64,000 bases of DNA from Trifolium pratense (lineage: Eukaryota; Streptophyta; Magnoliopsida; Fabales; Fabaceae), in contig NC_060064.1 of NCBI RefSeq assembly GCF_020283565.1, positions 11,614,337 to 11,678,336 on the forward strand, read 5' to 3'. The position numbers and the translations under genes are program-made. Positions 11,982 through 24,628 of this stretch are shown here, piece by piece. Positions within the stretch are counted from its first letter, which is position 1. Each line of letters begins with the position of its first letter. The notes under the pieces are model-generated. The model was given only the letters and a program-made list of their open reading frames with translations. It was not told the origin of the DNA and searched no databases.

Positions 11982-14900
11982 CTAGCATTAGCATTTGGCC
12001 ATAAGGGAAGAGCTGAATTCCTCTCCTGCCAAGGTTAGCAGCAGTAAGCTGAAGATTACCACGGTGACTAGCAACAGCGGACATAAAGTTGAGTCCAATC
12101 CATGTGCATTACTGCATTTAATTTTTGTGTATCAAACATTTGCATTTAAATTTTGGATTTTGATTCTCTTTGCATTCACATTTATTTACAGTTTAATTCC
12201 CATGCTTTATAACTCTGTCAGATCAAATAAGAGCTAGTATTCATATTATTTAACGATCCCCCATAATTCTATTCTCCGCCCTTATAACAAACTCAACTCC
12301 CTCATTATGCAGAGCAAAGGAAAGGAAACTTAAGAGTTATCTTCCCCTTCTTCACTATGTCTCATCTCAATCTAGTTATATAACTTTGCTAACAGTACCT
12401 TTCGATGTCATCTCGAAATACCAATTGGGCCTACAAGGACATATAATGTACCTACCAGAAACCTAATAAGTAAGCTAATCCAGCACAAGCACACTCCACT
12501 TTGCTTTTGCAAAATCACTTCATATTGTAGTTGTAAAATTGCATTTAGGGACTAGGGTCATCAAAGCACAATGGATACCATTCATGCCATTTAGTCTTTA
12601 AGGCAACAACTAGATTTCACATTAGGCGTCATCCAAAATATTTGGGTCAACAAGACACTAAGCCTGTTTTTTATAGATTAAAATAAAAGTTATTATAATA
12701 TAAATAAATTGTAGGCAGCTCCGTCATCGTAGCAAAGGAAAAAAAAAACCTTTCAAAATATTGGTGCCAAACAGGGTCTTGGGACATAACATGTTTGCTC
12801 AATTAAGGTTGTTTTTTCTCGAGAAGAAGATTGAATATTTTTGAATAGTAAGGAAAGAGAAAATGGGCATCACAACATGAATCAATGCAAATATGTTTAA
12901 ATAGGGTCTTGATCTTGAGACAGATCAAATTTTCAAAACACAGAATGATTAAATCGCTTTTGTTTAAATAGGGTCTTGGGACAAAGCAAGTTTTCAACTA
13001 TAAATAAATTCAATAAAATGGAAAATCAAAGACCGAAAACAAACATACAGAATGCTTGTTGTCAAAACTGCACTTACAGTTATAGAAAAGGCAGTTGAAA
13101 GGGGATGGCAATCTGCTATGAACTTTAATCCTATGTATGCTGGTGTTACCACTTGTATGCCAATCCTCAATGTCTTCATTTTTTTCCTTAACAAATAATT
13201 CAAGTCAGGACGGAGGAAATAAATCTAGTACTCCTAGTATGAGAAACCCAGAACTGGTATTACAGAACTGTGCTAAATAAATAAACCATGTTTGAACTCT
13301 TAAAGCCAAGACAAACAACTACAATGAAAAAAGCTTGGAGAATTCCATCTCATCAAGCTGAAGTAAACTACAAGTAACAAATCTTACACCGAGATTAGGT
13401 TTATAATTGATGCGGTAAGATCATATGGCTATTAACTTATTAGAGAATATTAAGAAAGATAGCATATCAATTTGCGGAATTTTTTTTTACTTAGACTGAG
13501 GACTACTTTTTAAAATGAAGAGATCTCGTGAGCTTTGAATATATCCTCATATCCACACCAATAATCAAAAGTGAAATTGAAAACATACTACTACCCTCAC
13601 ATTCTCTTGTTCAAGCTATGCGGAAAATTTTGACATAGTGATTTAAAAGAATTAGCATTTAGCATACTCCTCTTTCGTAAATTTGAGACATGGAATCAGA
13701 CAAAAAAAGGCACATATGTGATATATCCAAAACCCAAGCTACTAAAAGAATCTGAATTTTCCCGGTAAATATGCAATAACTACAAAGCAATTCCAACAAC
13801 TTTCATATGATGTGCCAAAATTTATCAAAGTAACATCAGGCCAATAAAAGTATATTTCAAAAAAACACCTGATATATCTACCATAAACCAACACTCATAA
13901 GAGACTGAACTGCACCAGTATTTAGTAATATATAAAATGTCACACTTAGAACAAGGAGTGTCAAGCATGGCCACAAAAGTCACAGTACTTAAGCAAGAAG
14001 CACATGCCATATTCCGAAAGAACTCTCATCGGTCACCGCAGCAAGTTTGTTTGCTGCAAAACTGAGAGGGTGTACCGACTACAAGATCAAGTGATTCAAT
14101 TCATCAACTGCAATTTTTGTACCCTACTTATAAGAGATCACATGTATTCAATTACTAAATCAAAGACTTGAATTTATAATTATCAACACAAATCTATTGC
14201 TATCTGATTCTTATACCAACACCCTCCAAATTTTATTAGATTTTCATAAAAGGTCTACAGTAAAAATATGGACCAATATAACCTTGTTATGGTTTCCTCC
14301 ATTGATCACACAATGCAACTATGCAAGCATCCTTATACGATATAGGTGGTCTGCATAATGCCATATATACTAGATAGATTCTATAAGAAATAGTTCACCA
14401 AAGAGTTCGTTCCTTTGTACTTCGCTTCAGTTGATTTGTTTCTTCCATAGAGAATTCCTTTGAAACCCTTATCAGTAGGCTAATCCAACACAAGTCGCAC
14501 AACATTTTTCATTTGCAAAATTACTTCATATTGTTGCAAATTGCATTTAGGGATTAGGGTCATAAAAGCATAATAGATATCATCCGAGCCTTAAATTATG
14601 AATAAAATTTCATATTAAAATTGCATTTTAGGCAACAACTAGCTTTCACATTAAGACATCATCCAACGTTTTTTGGTCATCAAGACAATCCCTTACAAAA
14701 ATCATGGAACAAGAAGTATATCCATCTTATTGTCAAAATAGTGAGATCATGTATACCATACCACCCTTCTTATATAATGAAAAAAATATTTCAGCTCAGC
14801 GACAGTTTCACAATTAGGGTCATAAAAGGACAATAGATACCATCCCTTAAATCATATGATTACAATTTCGTATGAAAATTGCATTGAAGTACATCATCCA

Positions 14901-17900
14901 ACTTTTGCATTATGAATAAATAGTTCAAAATACATTTTACTCGACGGTCATTGAGACATTCATCCCTTAGAAAATTTAAAAAACAAAGTATATCCATGGA
15001 TTCTGACGGTCAGATTTGGGGGGTTACTAGGGCCATATACTCCACCGCTTTTTCAATTAATGAAAAAAGATTCCATCTCGCAGTGATTAGGGTTTTGTAT
15101 TCCCTGTTAAACTTTGATTTAGAAAATTGAAAGTTCAATTTATTTCAAACAGAAGATTGAAAAATCTTGAACTTGAATGATCAAGAATGAGAGAATTGGC
15201 ATCCCATCAACGTTCCTAATAAATATAGATTATAAACAATACGGGACAAATATGTTAGAATGAAAATTCCAAAAATGTGCAAACATCGTAACAAACAAAA
15301 TATTGTCTTTCAAAATATTTGTGCACAAAATAGGGTTTTGAGAGACAATATGTTTATTCAATTTAGGTTTTTTTTTAATATGCAGAAGATTGAATGTTCT
15401 TGAATTATAAAGAATAAAAAAATCAGTATCACGAAATGTATCAACCGGACACCAATATTTAGAATGAAAATCCCAAAATTACCAGCACATGTTTCCTCAA
15501 TTAAGTTTTATTTTTCTCAAGCAGAAGATTGAATTTTCTTGAATATTCAAGAATGAGAAAATGTGTGGAATGAAAATTAAAAAATTACCGTAGCAAACGA
15601 AAAAGGTATATCTTTCATTTTCTTGATCAAAACTTAAATGTTGCAGATGATTGAAGGATCCAACGTCGATTCATAAAAGTTCGATCAAGAAACGACAATG
15701 CATGTTTCATTGTTTTCTCAAAGAAAAAGAACCTGACGGAACAATGAAACAAGTATTGCGTAAGCTCTAAGCTACGTAACATAGAAAGAGAGAAGATGAG
15801 TGGGCTTATAATATATCTTAAGGACTCAAAATCAAAGCATGTAAATATGATTTCTACATAATTATGCAGAAATTTTTTGTATACTATTAAGGAATAAAAA
15901 TCAAAAGGTTTTGTTAACTAACCATCCAAATACTTCTATGATGATCTACAACACTTTTCATTCTTGAAATGATTCATATTTAGTCTTATCAGAGCATAAA
16001 GCAATTAAAGTATGAGGTGCTAATCCTTACAACCCCCTTCCAAAATCAACCTTACATGCCACTGATGCCAATAAGTACCACATGCCATACGTCTAATTAT
16101 CATGTAAATTAGTCAATTTACAAACAAGTAGCATTCAAAGCATATTATAAACTAGTCTCGTCACAGCAACCAACAAATCTTTGATACACAAAACCAAAGC
16201 ATGTAATCTCAATCATGTTCACCATTCAGACAAACCTTCTACTCATGAATTCCCCTGTTGACCATGATACTTGAACTTCGTCCTTTCAAATAGAGTATCA
16301 AGTCACGCATAAGCCTCATTGTGCCGATCAAGGGAAAGGAAACGAGCTAAGTTGTTTCAAGATAGGAGGTTAGAGCCTTTCTTCACTAGGTCTCATCTCA
16401 TTCTACTTTTATAATTTTGCTAATAGTACCTATCAGGATCTTCTCGAATACCAATTTGACCTACAAAGGACATATAAAGTACCTACCAGAAACATAATAA
16501 GTAAGCTAATCCAACACAAGCACACTCCACTTTGCATCTGCAAAATTACTTCATCTTTTAGTTGCAAAATTACATTTAGGGACTAAGGTTATCAAAGCAC
16601 AATTTAGGAACCATTCATTCCTTTTAAGTTTTTAAGGCAACAAAACAACTAGATTTCACATCAGGCGTCATCCAAAAACTTTGGGTCATCAAGACACTCG
16701 AGTCTATTTGTCATAGATTAAAATAAAAGTTATTTTGATATAAATCATACGGAACTCCATCTTCATAGCAAAGGAAAAAAACTATCTTTCAAAATATTGG
16801 TGCCGCTATTTATAATGAGAACTACTTTTTAAAATGAAGGCATCTCATGAGCTTTAAAACATAGTATTCTCCGGTTCAAGCTATTTAGAAAATGTTGACA
16901 TAATGATTTAAAAGAATTAGCATACATCACTTATGTAAATGAGACATGGAATCAAACCAAAATAAAAGGCACCTATGTGATATAACCAAAGCGCAAGCTA
17001 ATAAAAGAATTTGAATTTTCCCGATAATTCTGCAATAATTACAAAACAATTCCAAGAACTGTCATATGATGTGCCAAAATTTAGCAAAGTAACATCAGGC
17101 AAATAAAGCAAGATCCCAAAAAAACACCTTATATATCCACCATATAACCATAAGCCAAAGCTCATAAGAGACTGAATTGCACCGGTATTTAATAATATAT
17201 AAAATGCCACATTTAGAACGTGTCAAACCTGGCCACAAAAGTCACAGTACTTATGCAAGAAACACCTGCTACATTCCGAAAGAACTGTCATCGGTCATCG
17301 CAGCAAGTTTGTCCGCTGCAAAATCAAGAGGGTGTACGGACTATAAGCTCAAGTGATTCAATTCATCAACAATTTTTTACCCTGCCTATAAGAGATCACA
17401 TATATTCAATTACTAAATCAAAGACTTGCATTTATAATTATCAACACAAATCTAGTGCTATTTGACTCTTATACCAACACCCGCCAAATTTTATCAGATT
17501 TTCATAAAAGCTCTACAGTAAAAATATGGATCGATACAACCTCGTTATGGTTTCCTTCATTGATCACATAATGCAATTATGCAAGCATCCTTATATAGGT
17601 GGTCAGCATAAAGCCATATATACCAGATAGATTCTATAAGAAATAGTTCAGACCCCAAAGAGTTCATTTCTTTGTTATTTCGCTTCAGTTGATTCATTTC
17701 TTCCTTAGAGAATTCCTTTCAAATCGTTACCCCAGTAGGCTAATCCAACACAATTCGCATTGCATTTTGCATTTGCAAGATCACTGCATATTGTTGTTGC
17801 AAATTGCATTTAGGGACTAGGGTCATCAAAGCACAATAGATACTATCCAAGCCTTTAATTATGAATAAAATTTCATATTAAAATTACATTTTAGGCAACA

Positions 17901-18987
17901 ACTAGCTTTCACATTAAGGCATCATCCAAAGTTTTTGGGCCATAGTGGGATCATGCATACCACACCACCCTTCATAGATAATGAAAAAATATTTCATCTC
18001 AGCGACAGTTTCACAATTAGGGTCATAAAAGGAGAATAGATACCATTACCATCCCTTAAATCATATGATTACAATTTCGTATGAAAATTGCATTGAAGGC
18101 CATCATCCAGATTTGGGGTTACTAGGGTCATATACTCCACCCCTTTATCAATTAATGAAAAAAGATTCCATCTCGAAGTGATTAGAGTTTTGTATCCCCT
18201 GTTAAATTTTGATTTATAGAATTGAAAGTTCACTATAATTCAAGCAGAAGATTGAAAAATCTCGAATAATAAAAAATGAGAAAATTGGCATCCCATCATC
18301 CTTCCCAATAAATATGGATTATAAACCATACGGGACAAATATGTTGGAATGAAAAATCCAAAAATGTGCAAAATCCATCATCGACATCTTAGCAAACAAA
18401 AGATTGTCTATCAAAATATTTGTGCCAAACAGGGTCTTAGGACACAACATGTTTACTCAATTAAAGTTTTTTTTGTTCATGCAGAATATTGAATGTTCTT
18501 GAATTATCAAGAATAAAAAACATACTATCACTTGTACAAAAAAAAAGTCAGTATCGCAACATGTATGTGTCAGAATGAAAATCCTAAAATTACCAGCAAC
18601 AAATTAAAAAAAAAATGACTTTCAAAATACATTGGTGCCAAACAAGGTCTTGGGACACACTGTTAGGTTTTTTTTTTCTCGAGCAGAAGATTGAATGTTT
18701 TTGAGTATTCAAGAATGCGAAAATGGGTAAGGTTCTATCTTTTTTTTCTCAAGCAGAAGATTGAATATTCTTGAATAATCAATAATGAGAAATGGAACAG
18801 AAATGACAATGGCAACGGTCAGATTTAAAAAACAAAGTATATCCATCGATTCCAATGGTCAGATTTATAGGGCTTTGTATTCCCTGTTAAGTTTTCATTT
18901 AGAAAATCGAAAGTTCAATTTATTTCAAGCAGAAGATTGAAAAATCTTTGTAATTGAATGATCAAGAATGAGAAAATTGGTATCCCA

Positions 18988-19330
18988 TCATTGTTCCCAA
19001 TTACAAGGCTCCCACCACCATTGATCAACATTTTTACTACCAATCCACCATCTCCAAGACAAGTTTAATATCCTTAACCACCTCACATAATCCTTCCTAT
19101 GGTTAGAAAAAATAATTCCATTTCTTGAATTCCAAATTGTCCATACTGTTTTGAGCCAAAAACCTTTTTTAATTCTTGTATTACTAGCAGTTCCAGTCAT
19201 CATTTCAAAGAGAGAACATAAATTCGGAGGTAACACTAACATCAAGCCAATCCAACGAAACATTATATACCAAATTTTTTAAGCAAAGTCACAGTGCATG
19301 AGTACTTCATATCCTATAATTATTCATAAA
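18988..19330 (-). pseudogene. LINE ORF2 C-terminal fragment
   Basis: Minus-strand translation gives VLMHCDFA, then after one broken codon KIWY...FRWIGLML, then VWTIWNSRNGIIFSN and SWRWWIGSK. This is the usual tail of plant L1-type ORF2 after the reverse transcriptase zinc-binding region. It is 5'-truncated, carries an in-frame stop, and sits inside the repeat patchwork. Non-functional remnant. Confidence 0.75.
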
Positions 19331-20177
19331 AAGAAAATTATTCATGTATACTCACAGGTATCCTCTTCAAGCTAATCTTGGTGGATTTGGTTTGAAGGAT
19401 TAGCTGTGCAAGTTGGTTTTTCATAAGATGGTCTTTTCTTGTAGGCTTGAAAGGACCATGTGCAGCAAAAGCTCCGTGTCCAACTGAAGAACAGCAAGGA
19501 CCTTCAAAATTTCAAAAAAAATAAATAATAAATACATCAGAGTAAATTCAGAGTTCAGAATAAAATATACCAAAGCTAGACTAACTCACTTGTTCTTCTT
19601 TTATACTTGAAAATGTTAAATAAATAAAATATGATCAGATTCATGTTTATTTGTTCTTTTTATATTTTGAAAATTTAATTAAATAATTTCAAATGCATAA
19701 TAATAGAAGAGGGCTAATAAGAACATATTTACCTCCATTTAACCTAGAAGAGGGCTCTGTGGTGGGTTTCATCAAGAAAAATATAATGCTTGGGACTTTC
19801 ATAATAAATCTGCAGTAAAAAACATATGACAGATACATTTTCCACCAAATAATGCTTTCTGGAAATATCCTCCCTTTGTGTTTCCACTGAGATTTGATAC
19901 TGCCCAAATACAGTTAAGACCATCCAACAATAACAAATAGGGTAAATCCAATGTCCATCCCCAATTGAAAAAGTTAGCACTGAGTACTGAACACATTTAC
20001 AGTTCCATTCCTATTCCTTTGAAACCATTACCAGTAGGCTAATCCAACACAAGTCGCACTGCATTTTGCATTTGCAAAATCACATCATATTGTTGTTGCA
20101 AATAGTATTTAGGGACTAGGGTCATCAACAACAGATACCATCCAAGCCTTAAATTATGAATAAAATTTCATATTAAA

Positions 20178-20546
20178 ATTGCATTTTAGGCAACAACTAG
20201 CTTTCGAATTAAGGCATCATCCAACGTTTTTGGGCCATAGTGGGCACATGTATACCACACCACCCTTCATCTCAGCGACAGTTTCACAATTAGGGTCTTA
20301 ATTGCATTTTAGGCAACAACTAACATTCGAATTAAGGCATCATCCAACGTTTTTGGGCCATAGTGGGCACATGTATACCACACCACCCTTCATCTCAGCG
20401 ACAGTTTCACAATTAGGGTCTTAATTGCATTTTAGGCAACAACTAGCTTTCGAATTAAGGCATCATCCAACGTTTTTGGGCCATAGTGGGCACATGTATA
20501 CCACACCACCCTTCATCTCAGCGACAGTTTCACAATTAGGGTCTTA
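20178..20546. repeat. 123-bp tandem repeat, three copies
   Basis: Three adjacent copies starting at 20178, 20301 and 20424 with a constant 123-bp period. They are almost identical; the middle copy reads TAACATTCGA where the others have TAGCTTTCGA. The same segment occurs once in each related block (near 5532, 14630 and 17890), so the triplication is local and recent. Confidence 0.9.
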
Positions 20547-21223
20547 AAAGGAGAATAGATACCATTATCATCCCTTAAATCATATGATTACAATTTTGTA
20601 TGAAAATTGCATTGAAGGCCATCATCCAACTTTTGCATTATGAACAAATAGTTCAAAATGCATTTTACTCGAGGGTCATTGAGACATCCATCCCTTAGAA
20701 CATTTAAAAATAAAGTAAATCCATCGATTCCAACGGTCAGATTTTTTTTCCTCTGGCAGAAGATTGAATGTTCTTGAGTATCCAAGAATGAGAAAAAATG
20801 GGCAAGGTTCTACTTTTTTTTTCTCAAGCAGGAGATTGAATATTCTTGGATAATCAAGAATGAGAAAAAATGGGTAAAGGTTCTACCTTTTTTCTTTTTT
20901 TTTTCTCAAGCAGAAGATTGAATATTATTGAATAATCAAAAACAATGGCAACGGTCAGATTTAAAAAACAAAGTATATCCATCGATTCCAACGGTCACAG
21001 TCTTATAGGGTTTTGTATTCCCTGTTAAATTTTCATTTAGAAAATTGAAAGTTCAATTTATTTCAAGCAGAAGATTGAAAAATCTTGAAATTGAATGATC
21101 AAGAATGAGAAAATTGGGAACATGTATCAACCCTAAACCAACATTTAGAATGAAAATCCCCAAAATTGAAAGTTTCTCATGCAATGTTGATGAATATTCA
21201 AGAATGAAAATTGAAAAGATTAC

Positions 21224-21332
21224 CGTAGTAAAAGGTGTATCCGTCGGTTTCTTGATCAAAACTTTGATGTTGCAGATGATTGAAGGAGCCAACGTTTTCG
21301 ATCAAGAAACGACAATGCGTGTTTCGTTTCAT
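21224..21332 (-). other. Possible orphan first coding exon
   Basis: Minus strand: an ATG (21332) opens 36 codons beginning MKRNTHCRFLIENVGSF and ends at a consensus donor (CTACG then GTAATC, boundary about 21224). A related segment at about 15590-15715 keeps the ATG region and donor, but its frame has diverged and meets a stop. No downstream exon was recognised in the repeat-rich DNA that follows. It may be a duplicated 5' exon of a gene fragment whose decay produced the patchwork; the product is unknown. Confidence 0.25.
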
Positions 21333-21634
21333 TCTTTTCTTGAAGAATTGAAGAACAAAGATCAGATCAGACAGAGAGTGAAACAAACCAACACTTTGTG
21401 TAAACGTAACTCTAAGCCGCGTGATGAATGTGCTTTTATAATCTTATTATGGACTTTTAATTTATTGGACTGAGAACTTCGGCCCAATATCCAGAAGTCT
21501 TTTTTTTTAATGGAGGTCTTTTTTAATGGTTATTAATTTATCTCTATAATATCGAGAGATTCCGAGGTCGAGCAGTCTCAATTTCATTGCAGGATTAGCG
21601 AATGAATGCTGGGCCACCTTGTATTTGTTGTAGT

Positions 21635-22086
21635 CTATGAAGCCTCAATACTCCAAAAATGGCAAAGTATCGTGTTCGACACGTATCCGATACCGATACT
21701 CGTTCGATACTTTCCCATACGTGTATCGGAGAAGTATTGACAATTAATATTATTTTTAAAAACAAAATATAACCGATACGTGTCGGATACATCTCTGATA
21801 CGCGTATCGGAGAAGTATCGGGCAATTAATGTTCTTTGATATTGGAGACGGAGGAGATGAGACTGATACAATTCGTGATTCCTCTAACGTAAATATGTAA
21901 TTGTCACTTGTTTGCTCGTTTTGACTAATTTTAATGTTAATTTTTTATCATTATCGATTTTAGTTATGATATATATTGTGCATTTATATATTTAATTTTT
22001 AAATAACGTATCCCGATGGTATCGTATTGGAAATTTTGAAAAAAAATTTGTATCATCGTATCGTGTCACGTATATGAACTTCATAG
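21635..22086. mobile_element. hAT-like MITE
   Basis: About 452 bp with short terminal inverted repeats CTATGAAG / CTTCATAG and an 8-bp target duplication GTTGTAGT (21627-21634, 22087-22094), the length expected for hAT transposition. The interior is rich in CGTATCGG/CGATAC words of alternating orientation and has no coding capacity. Its right target copy overlaps that of the next element. Confidence 0.7.
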
Positions 22087-22096
22087 GTTGTAGTGG

Positions 22097-22254
22097 GGCA
22101 GTGGATTGTCTCCAGGATATTATTCACTGAATTTTCTCCAGTTTCAATTAAAACCATTCAATTTTCCTATCTATTTTTTTAATTTTTTATAATTATTTTA
22201 TTGGAGGGCCAGGATGTCACTGGAGGGCACCTCACGGGAGACAATCCACTCCTG
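22097..22254. mobile_element. Mutator-like MITE
   Basis: 158 bp with near-perfect terminal inverted repeats around AGTGGATTGTCTCC / GGAGACAATCCACT and a 9-bp direct repeat TTGTAGTGG on both sides (22088-22096, 22255-22263). A 9-bp duplication points to Mutator-type transposition. Non-coding. Confidence 0.75.
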
Positions 22255-22263
22255 TTGTAGTGG

Positions 22264-22910
22264 ATATGTGGAGGTGTTTTTGAACAAAAGGTCATGAGTA
22301 ATGAGTTTAAGTCATTACAACTATATTTTTTTCGTTTTACCGTTTATTGTAGTATTTTTGTTCAAAAACATACACGAGACTCAAACCCTCACTATCAAGG
22401 TACTATTATTCGATACGATTTTATATATACACATGTTCATTACCAACTAGTAATAAATCATTCCTTCAAAACAAAAAAAGTAATAAATCATATTACACAA
22501 ATAAAATTTTCTATTTTCTACATAACTTATATATTTTTGACATCCCTAACAAAATCACTCAAGATCTGTGAGATGATGAACCTCTTTGGAAGGCCAATAA
22601 ACTTACTCGGCTTTGTTTTCCAGTTCCAGAAAGTAGTTAAAATATTCTTCTAATGGAGATTGGAACTTCATCTCAATCATCAGGTTAGAATATACATCCG
22701 TCCAAGCAAGTCTTGGTGAACTTATCACAATCAAGGCAATAGTGTCTTTGGTTTTTTCTGAGTGGCATAACAAGTATCAAATGATAGAGTTGTTGGCAGT
22801 TACCACTTCATGCATCTGCCAAATCTAATTTTGTTGGACTTGAGCTGGATATGGGTGACGTACCATAATTACTACCACAGTTTACATTGCTCCCCCCGTT
22901 GCTTCAAAAT
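22264..22910. other. No recognisable gene
   Basis: AT-rich; the plus-strand ORF from about 22294 has low-complexity composition. A short minus-strand stretch near 22610-22690 reads like an exon fragment (EMKFQSPLEEYFNYFLELEN, then a GTAAGT donor), but no neighbouring exon could be joined to it, so it is left unassigned. Confidence 0.4.
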
Positions 22911-22914
22911 TAGT

Positions 22915-23285
22915 TTCATTATACAAGATTTCTTCTAAGAATATTAGCGTGAGTTGGTCTGGATAAAACTTTATAAGTAAGAGGTAATTATCATTTTAAA
23001 AGTCGATTTTGCAGGGTTGAGTTAGTTTCAACTCTCAGTTCTAAGATGTATATCAGAGTCTCTCCAAGATCTGTTGGGCCACCTGGCTGCTATCGGATCA
23101 ACTACAATTTATCCACTCACCAAGTCCAATAGTGTTAGGCGTGAGGGAGGGGTGATGTTAAGAAGTCTCACATCAGATGTGAGTTGGCCTGAACAAATTA
23201 AGGTTTATAAGTAAGAGGTAATCATTACCTTAAAAGTCGATTTTGTATGGTTGAGTTAGACTCAATTCTCAATTCTAAGAATTAG
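22915..23285 (+). mobile_element. TRIM-like miniature LTR element (diverged)
   Basis: Two related ~120-bp segments (about 22915-23040 and 23156-23285) share GTGAGTTGG, TTTATAAGTAAGAGGTAAT, AAAAGTCGATTTTG and GGTTGAGTTAG. Between them lie a degraded primer-binding-site-like ATATCAGAGTC after the first copy and a purine tract GTGAGGGAGGGG just before the second. No coding region. Boundaries are approximate. Confidence 0.5.
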
Positions 23286-23369
23286 TATAGTGAAAAATAA
23301 ATTAATTCTAATATCATAAATTTTACTAGTATTTACATTCATTTCTTGTGCTTATGGTGTTTCACTATA

Positions 23370-23735
23370 CAAATATGTTTTTTATAGTTCAGTGGTTCGT
23401 CTGTCTTTTTTGTAGCTCATTTGGCTTGCTAGTGTTTGGGTTGTGTGGACAGAACGCAACCAGAGATTGTTCAGAGGCTCGACTAGTACTCTTTATCAGA
23501 TGGTGGATAAGATCAAGCTCTTTTCTTATAGGTGGTTGAAGACGACGAGTGTTACTTTAGTTTCAAACAACCATAGATGGTGGTCTTGTCCTTTGTTATG
23601 TTTGGGTCTTGTATGATTGATTTTTTCTTTCTATGACTTTTTGTAAACTTTGGTAGTCTACCTTGACACACCTTGTGTTGTGCTGATGAGGCTGTTTGTT
23701 AATATATTTCATTTTAGCTTCTTCAAAAAAGAAAG
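23370..23735 (+). pseudogene. 5'-truncated LINE 3' end
   Basis: Plus strand encodes VVWTERNQRLFRGSTST, then KIKLFSYRWLKT and NHRWWSCPLLCLGL, the standard C-terminus of plant L1 ORF2. A ~110-bp 3' region and an A-rich tail (about 23723-23735) follow. Strong 5' truncation is typical of L1 retroposition. Confidence 0.75.
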
Positions 23736-23739
23736 CTAT

Positions 23740-24620
23740 TAACCGCGCTATTCTTACGAGACTAATAAATTTTGTGAGATAAAGAGAAGAATTAATGATA
23801 AGAACAGTTTATAATAAGACAACTAAAAAAATTGAAGTGTCGGTTGCGGTGGTGGTTGTGGTGATGGTGCTATGACTCCAATGAGTATTAGTGGGGCGTG
23901 GCAATGGAGTCACTCGACTGTGAATTGTGATAGCATATGAGATTATTTTTGCCGTCCTACGAGTTTTTCGCACGTCAATAAAAATGAGGAATTTTAGAAA
24001 AAATGTTATCCGCTATTTAAGTAGCGGATGATGTTTGAGAAAATGGTAGGACAACAAAAGAAAATCACATAGCGACTTGATTTGGTTGCATGTCCTTTGA
24101 TAGCTTTCTCCTTTACTACCTATTAATTTGGGGAAATTTTGTGACGGATTTCTCCATAACAATTCTGTCACTAATGTTTGTCAATTTGATTTTGAATTCT
24201 ATAAAAATTATAATTCCGTCACAATTAGTGAGAGATTTAGTTCCCTCTCAAATTTCTGTCACTAAATTGCATTTTTTTTAGCAGTAAATAATGATGTCCA
24301 CGATAATAATTTTGTTCATCTGAATTATAATTCTATAAATTTTGTTCCTTTTATTTGGTTTGGGCAAGGAGACTGTAAATAATGATGTCCACGATAATAA
24401 TTCAGATGAACTCTATAATTGACTTTTATTAATCAAACATCAATTTTTTTTTAAGCAAAACATCAAACTTAATTCAATAAAAAAAAAAAAATCAAACATC
24501 AAGAGAGAAAAAAGGACATGAGTATCCAGGAACACATGTTTGACAAGTTTAAACATGACTTTATTGAACAAATTAAGAAGAGACAACAAAATAAGATTCA
24601 TATCCAAATGTATGCCTCTT
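23740..24620. other. Intergenic, decayed transposon ends
   Basis: No gene. At 24130-24290 repeated GTGACGG / CTGTCACTAA words in both orientations look like a decayed DNA-transposon end. At 24282-24420 a ~30-bp phrase (AATGATGTCCACGATAATAA) is directly duplicated. Confidence 0.35.
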
Positions 24621-24628
24621 ATGAAGAT

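Larger units (their letters stand above)
11987..21480. repeat. Diverged direct-repeat patchwork, right block
   Basis: Continues the family of repeats seen at 1638-7173. A copy runs about 12250-15060 and another about 15845-18230; the second lacks the segment matching 3825-4475. Partial copies follow at 18840-21110. A hairpin-forming motif (AGAAGATTGAAT, then ATTCTTGAATAATCAAGAAT) recurs roughly a dozen times, for example near 12830, 15150, 15377, 15523, 18245, 18483, 18700, 18765, 18935, 20755, 20829, 20910 and 21065. No gene can be supported apart from the LINE fragment and the possible exon listed separately. Confidence 0.6.
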
